Assembly: GCA_013349735.1 (NCBI GenBank)
Contig: DUZC01000069.1
Coordinates: 1 to 9,260 of the forward strand
Reading direction: 5' to 3'
Source of the DNA: Rhodospirillaceae bacterium
Lineage (GTDB): Bacteria; Pseudomonadota; Alphaproteobacteria; Rhodospirillales; Magnetospirillaceae
DNA length: 9,260 nucleotides
The first letter of the stretch is position 1. Every line of letters starts with the position of its first letter. Under the pieces are notes generated by a model. It ran no database searches. It saw only the letters and a program-made list of their open reading frames with translations, and was not told the DNA's origin. A program made the position numbers and the translations under genes. Below are positions 5,900 through 9,260 of this stretch, piece after piece.

Positions 5900-6454
5900 A
5901 TGGCGATGACCACACCGGTTTGTCAATTCGGTTGGACTGCCCCGGATTTCCATCTCGAGGGCGTTGATGGACGCTGGTGGAACATTGAACAATTGCGCGG
6001 CCCGAAGGGCCTGCTGGTGATGTTTCTTTGCAACCATTGCCCCTATGTCCAGGCCGTGATCGAGCGAATTGTCCGTGATGTTGCGGAACTGCACGAAATC
6101 GGGATTGGCGCAGCAGCCGTCATGAGCAATGACTGGCAGGCCTATCCCGAAGACAGTTTTGACAATATGCGGATCTTCGCCCGGACCCATGCCTTTTCCT
6201 TTCCCTATCTGATCGATCCCACTCAGGCTGTAGCGCGCGCCTATGATGCGGTCTGCACACCCGATTTCTTTGGCTTTAATGCCAAGCTTGAATTGCACTA
6301 TCGCGGTCGGCTTGATGCCGCGGGAAACAGCCGAAATGCCGAGGGCCGGCGCGAATTGTTCGAGGCTATGTGCCAGATCGCCGAAAGTGGACAAGGGCCG
6401 GCGGAGCAGACGCCTAGCATCGGCTGTTCCATCAAATGGCGCGCGGGTGGCTGA
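5900..6454 (+). CDS. Thioredoxin-family (AhpC/TSA-like) protein with CNHC motif
   Basis: This is a predicted cytoplasmic thiol-disulfide or peroxiredoxin-like protein of 184 residues, normal for this group. The fold starts with APDFHLEGVDGR (14-25), typical of AhpC/TSA proteins, and the redox motif is MFLCNHCPYV with C44 and C47. A cis-proline loop is seen at VCTPDFFGF (P121), and the conserved C-terminal GCSIKW holds C176. I recognise the CNHCPYV plus C-terminal CSIKW pattern from uncharacterised bacterial thioredoxin-family proteins; a specific substrate is not known. There is no signal peptide. The start at ATG 5900 has AAAGGG 7 bases upstream; a second ATG at 5906 is possible. It is followed after 82 bases by the YfgM-like gene, where a separate promoter candidate is seen. 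Confidence 0.92.
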   Translation: MAMTTPVCQFGWTAPDFHLEGVDGRWWNIEQLRGPKGLLVMFLCNHCPYVQAVIERIVRDVAELHEIGIGAAAVMSNDWQAYPEDSFDNMRIFARTHAFSFPYLIDPTQAVARAYDAVCTPDFFGFNAKLELHYRGRLDAAGNSRNAEGRRELFEAMCQIAESGQGPAEQTPSIGCSIKWRAGG

Positions 6455-6470
6455 GGACGATAAGCCGTGT

Positions 6471-6499
6471 TTGCCTTGCTGCGACACCGGCGCTATGTT
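6471..6499 (+). promoter_or_regulatory. Candidate promoter of the yfgM-like/bamB/der operon
   Basis: TTGCCT (6471-6476) and TATGTT (6494-6499) are separated by exactly 17 bases, each matching the sigma-70 consensus at 4 of 6 positions. Transcription would start near 6506 and give a leader of about 30 bases before GTG 6537. It lies in the only gap upstream of the three-gene cluster. The match is moderate; the cluster could also be read from the thioredoxin-like gene. Confidence 0.35.
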
Positions 6500-6536
6500 G
6501 GCCGCCAAGACTGTCAAAAGCGGGAGCGTATAACCA

Positions 6537-7238
6537 GTGAGTGCCAGTGACAAAAATACCGAAGGCGATCTTCTGCTCCAGGAGGTCGACGAGGAATTGC
6601 GCCACGAGCAGTATCTGCGGTTGTGGGCTCGCTATGGGAATTATATCATTGGCGCCGGCTTGGCGGTGGTGGTCTTGGTGGCTGGCTATCAAGGGTGGCA
6701 GTCTTGGCAGACGAAGCAACGTCAGGACGAAGCCGCCCGGTTCTCCGCCGCCCAGGAGATGATTCTCAACGGGGATCGCAAAGCCGGGCTTGATGCCATG
6801 GCGCAACTGGCTGCTGAAGGGCATGGCGGCTTATCGGCGGCGGCCCGTTCGATCCGTGCCGAGGCTTTCGCGCGCGAGGGCAATGTTGGACTGGCGGTCG
6901 CCGCTTGGGAAGATATTGCCGCGTCCTCAGCGCCGCCCATGCTGCGCGATCTGGCGGTGCTTAAATTGGCTTTGCTGACCCTGGACAGCGCCGACCCAGC
7001 CGCCCTTGAGAAGCGGGTTGCGCCCCTGACCGCACCGGGCGCCGTTTGGCATTATGCGGCCAGCGAAATTGTGGCGATGCTGGCTTTCCGTGCCGGCGAT
7101 CACCAGCGCGCACAGACTCTTTACAAGCAGCTGGCCGAGGATCCGGCCGCGCCGCAAGGAATACGGGCCAGGGCTGCCGAAATGCTGGCGGTCACTTTGC
7201 CTGCCGATGCACCATCAGACGAAAAGAGCAAAGGATGA
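6537..7238 (+). CDS. YfgM-like tetratricopeptide repeat membrane protein
   Basis: This inner membrane protein of 233 residues has one N-terminal helix and a periplasmic TPR-like domain, as in YfgM, which in E. coli associates with the SecYEG translocon and periplasmic chaperones. A short charged cytosolic segment (VDEELRHEQYLRLWARYGN) leads into the membrane helix (about 36-53). An alanine-rich helical-repeat region follows, for example AARSIRAEAFAREGNVGLAVAAWEDIA and HYAASEIVAMLAFRAGDHQRAQTLYKQLAED. The tail is acidic/basic and low in complexity (APSDEKSKG). The start is GTG 6537, with GGGAG 10 bases upstream. The stop at 7236-7238 lies 14 bases before the preferred bamB start and overlaps an alternative bamB ATG. 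The position directly before bamB and der matches the conserved order in other proteobacteria and supports the call; sequence similarity across classes is usually low. Confidence 0.88.
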   Translation: MSASDKNTEGDLLLQEVDEELRHEQYLRLWARYGNYIIGAGLAVVVLVAGYQGWQSWQTKQRQDEAARFSAAQEMILNGDRKAGLDAMAQLAAEGHGGLSAAARSIRAEAFAREGNVGLAVAAWEDIAASSAPPMLRDLAVLKLALLTLDSADPAALEKRVAPLTAPGAVWHYAASEIVAMLAFRAGDHQRAQTLYKQLAEDPAAPQGIRARAAEMLAVTLPADAPSDEKSKG

Positions 7239-7240
7239 TC

Positions 7241-7244
7241 AGGA
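7241..7244 (+). promoter_or_regulatory. Ribosome binding site deciding the bamB start
   Basis: AGGA is followed by 8 bases and then ATG 7253, which gives a compact lipoprotein signal. The competing in-frame ATG at 7235 overlaps the upstream stop (ATGA) and has AAAGG directly abutting it, which is too close to act as a normal Shine-Dalgarno. Confidence 0.5.
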
Positions 7245-7252
7245 ACCACATC

Positions 7253-8566
7253 ATGCGGAAAGCGGCCATAGTCACCGCCTGCTGCGCCATGCTGAGTGCT
7301 TGTGGGGACAGCTGGCTGGGGGATGACGGGCCGAAGCCGTTGCCCGGCAAGCGGATCAGCGTGCTCAGCCATTCCAAAAGCATCGAGGTGGATGTCGGCA
7401 ATAGCCTGCGCATTGCCCTGCCGCCGCCGGAGCCGGTCGCTGATTGGCCCCAGGCGGGCGGTTTCCCCGGCCATGCGATGCATCATTTGGCTTTGACCGG
7501 CCCGGTCGAGCGGGTTTGGACGGCCCGCATGGGCAGCGGCGCGACCAAGCGCGGCGCCTTCATGAGCCAGCCTATCGTGGTTGGCGGCAAGATTTTCGCT
7601 TTGGACTCGGAATCGGTCCTGGCTGCCTTTGACCTGAAGGACGGGGATCGCCTGTGGCGGGTTGATCTGGCGCCGCTGGACGCGGATGCCGGCAGTTTTG
7701 GTGGCGGCGTGGCTTATGATGAAGGCCGCCTCTATGTCACCACCGGCTTTGGTCAGATCCTGGCCGTCGATCCCGCCGAAGGGCGCATTTTATGGCGCCA
7801 GTCGCTGCTGTCGCCGGCCCGTGGCGCACCGACGGTGCGCGCCGGCCGCCTGTTCCTGGTCACGGTGGATAACGAGGCGCTGGCTTTGTCAGCCGAGGAT
7901 GGTCATCAGTTGTGGCATCATGCTGGAATCAGCGAGATGGCCGCCTTGTTGGGCAGCGTCAGCCCGGCCGTCGATGGGAATACCGTTTTGGTTCCCTATA
8001 CCTCGGGAGAATTGTTCGCGCTGCGCATGGAAAATGGGACGGTCCTTTGGAACGATCTGGTTTCCAGCATTCGAAGAACCGATCAGGTCGCGGAACTGAC
8101 CGATATCCGTGGCCTTCCTGTCATAGATCGCGGCAGGGTTTTCGTCGCCGGCAATAGCGAAATTTTCACGGCCATCGATTTGCGCTCGGGCCGGCGGGTC
8201 TGGGACCGTGATGTCGGCTCGGTTGAGACGCCTTGGGTCGCCGGCGATTACGTCTATTTGCTAAGCAATAATGCCGAATTGGTCTGTTTTGATGGCAAGA
8301 CGGGCAAAGCGCGCTGGGTGACCGCTCTGCCGCGTTGGAAAAACGCCGAGGAAAAGACCGGACTGATCATTTGGACCGGGCCTCTTTTGGCCTCCGATCG
8401 GTTGATCCTGGCGTCCTCCTCTGGCGAAGTGATGTCCGTATCGCCTTATACGGGCGCCATTCTCAGCAAAGATGACCTGCCCGCCGGGGTGACTATTCGG
8501 CCGCTGGTGGCGTCCGACACCCTGATTCTTGTGACAGAGGACGGCCAACTGGTCGCATACCGATAA
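7253..8566 (+). CDS. bamB: Outer membrane protein assembly factor BamB
   Basis: BamB is the beta-propeller lipoprotein of the BAM complex, which inserts beta-barrel proteins into the outer membrane from the periplasmic side. The 437 residues begin with MRKAAIVTACCAMLSAC, with lipobox LSAC and acylated Cys17. A linker of about 50 residues precedes the propeller. PQQ-like blades repeat a G-x-x-x-W strand end: GDRLWRVDL (131-139), GRILWRQSL (177-185), GHQLWHHAG (217-225), GTVLWNDLV (262-270), GRRVWDRDV (313-321) and GKARWVTAL (351-359), with matching hydrophobic strands such as GRLYVTTGFGQILAVD. An enzymatic PQQ dehydrogenase is unlikely because of the lipobox, the length and the neighbours. The start could also be ATG 7235, six residues longer. 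It is cotranscribed with the YfgM-like gene before it and der after it, as in many proteobacteria. Confidence 0.95.
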   Translation: MRKAAIVTACCAMLSACGDSWLGDDGPKPLPGKRISVLSHSKSIEVDVGNSLRIALPPPEPVADWPQAGGFPGHAMHHLALTGPVERVWTARMGSGATKRGAFMSQPIVVGGKIFALDSESVLAAFDLKDGDRLWRVDLAPLDADAGSFGGGVAYDEGRLYVTTGFGQILAVDPAEGRILWRQSLLSPARGAPTVRAGRLFLVTVDNEALALSAEDGHQLWHHAGISEMAALLGSVSPAVDGNTVLVPYTSGELFALRMENGTVLWNDLVSSIRRTDQVAELTDIRGLPVIDRGRVFVAGNSEIFTAIDLRSGRRVWDRDVGSVETPWVAGDYVYLLSNNAELVCFDGKTGKARWVTALPRWKNAEEKTGLIIWTGPLLASDRLILASSSGEVMSVSPYTGAILSKDDLPAGVTIRPLVASDTLILVTEDGQLVAYR

Positions 8567-8572
8567 AACATT

Positions 8573-9260
8573 ATGAGTTTTAAGGTTGCCATCGTCGGAC
8601 GTCCCAATGTTGGCAAATCCACGCTGTTCAATCGGCTGGCCGGTCGCCGCCAGGCCATTGTCCATGACCGGCCGGGCGTGACCCGGGATCGCCGCGAAGC
8701 GCCCGGCGGCATTGCCGACATGACCTTTACCATCGTCGATACGGCGGGGCTTGAGGATGCTCGGGACGATTCCGTGGAAGGGCGCATGCGCCGTCAGACG
8801 GATCTCGCCATGGCCGCCGCCGATGTGGTCTTGTTCGTGGTCGATGCGCGTGCCGGCGTGACCCCGCTTGACTCTTATTTTGCGGACACGCTGCGCAAGG
8901 CCAAGACCCCGGTGATCCTGGTGGCCAACAAATGCGAAGGCAAGGCGGGCGCGCCGGGGCTTTATGAAAGCTTCGCGCTTGGTCTGGGCGAACCGGTTCC
9001 GCTGTCGGCCGAGCATGGCGAAGGATTCGACGACCTTTACGAAGCTTTGCGTCCCCATGCCGATCAACATGGCGGCTTGCCGCCCCTGGATGAGCTTGAC
9101 CCGGAAACGGACATCTGGCCGGACGAGATCGAAGATGGGGACCTGGTGGCGGCGGCGGAAAAAGCCTTGGCGGAGCGGCCGCTGCAATTGGCGGTGGTGG
9201 GCCGACCGAATGTCGGCAAATCCACCCTGGTTAATTGCCTGCTGGGCGAAGAGCGGATGT
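8573..9260 (+). CDS. der: Ribosome-associated GTPase Der (EngA), C-terminal part outside window
   Basis: Der is an essential tandem-domain GTPase for maturation of the 50S ribosomal subunit, acting in the cytoplasm. The 229 visible residues are about half of the usual protein. The first G domain has G1 GRPNVGKS (9-16), the switch segment RPGVTRDR (33-40), G3 DTAG (56-59), G4 as NKCE (119-122) instead of the standard NKxD, and G5 SAEHG (145-149). After an acidic linker (about 172-195) a second G1, GRPNVGKS (210-217), opens the second G domain. Two identical G1 motifs in one chain are diagnostic. The ATG follows the bamB stop after 6 bases with no clear Shine-Dalgarno, which suggests translational coupling. 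The frame is intact to the window edge. Confidence 0.98.
   Translation, partial: MSFKVAIVGRPNVGKSTLFNRLAGRRQAIVHDRPGVTRDRREAPGGIADMTFTIVDTAGLEDARDDSVEGRMRRQTDLAMAAADVVLFVVDARAGVTPLDSYFADTLRKAKTPVILVANKCEGKAGAPGLYESFALGLGEPVPLSAEHGEGFDDLYEALRPHADQHGGLPPLDELDPETDIWPDEIEDGDLVAAAEKALAERPLQLAVVGRPNVGKSTLVNCLLGEERM

Noticed and set aside
5870..6553. Minus-strand open frame of 227 codons
   Set aside because: It is opposite the thioredoxin-like gene, which has the CNHC and GCSIKW motifs and a good ribosome site; the antisense product shows no family features.
8261..9187. Long minus-strand open frame of 308 codons
   Set aside because: It lies opposite bamB and der, both with unmistakable motifs. The translation is rich in Arg, Gly and His with no domain, typical of antisense frames in GC-rich DNA.
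1..9260. Mobile elements, CRISPR arrays, tRNA or rRNA genes
   Set aside because: No transposase or integrase frames, no regularly spaced repeats and no tRNA-like or rRNA segments were seen; nearly all sequence is accounted for by ordinary chromosomal genes.

Overview
The window looks like a chromosomal stretch of a GC-rich alphaproteobacterium. The Rhodospirillales are the best guess, based on the style of the BamB, Der, YfgM-like and thioredoxin-like proteins; this is inference, with no rRNA or marker gene to prove it. I see no insertion sequence, phage gene, tRNA, rRNA or CRISPR array. Gene packing is tight, and most intergenic gaps are under 200 bases.

Positions 1-4222 hold a tripartite RND multidrug efflux system of the MdtABC type. 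On the minus strand a membrane fusion protein (2748 to 1630) overlaps by 4 bases an RND permease (1633 to the left edge, truncated by the window). Divergent to them on the plus strand is a NodT-type outer membrane lipoprotein channel (2828-4222). The 79-base gap between the divergent starts holds a minus-strand promoter candidate with a palindrome inside it, a plausible repressor operator. No regulator gene lies in the window.

Positions 4241-5803 hold small signalling and envelope genes. An orphan Hpt phosphotransfer protein and a small lipoprotein form a two-gene minus-strand unit. A stand-alone cyclic-nucleotide-binding domain protein is divergent from them, and a second small lipoprotein with four extra cysteines converges on it. 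A CRP-spaced inverted repeat (TGTG-N8-CACA) lies just upstream of the cyclic-nucleotide-binding gene. This is the least ordinary part of the window.

Positions 5900-9260 run on the plus strand: a thioredoxin-fold protein with a CNHC motif, then the conserved envelope/ribosome cluster of a YfgM-like TPR membrane protein, BamB, and the GTPase Der (truncated at the right edge). The YfgM-like and BamB reading frames lie very close together, and Der follows BamB after 6 bases, so the three are probably one operon. The order matches yfgM-bamB-der of gammaproteobacteria.

I did not find a clearly new biological system. The best candidates for a second look are the cyclic-nucleotide/Hpt/lipoprotein group with its CRP-like site, and the operator architecture of the efflux locus.
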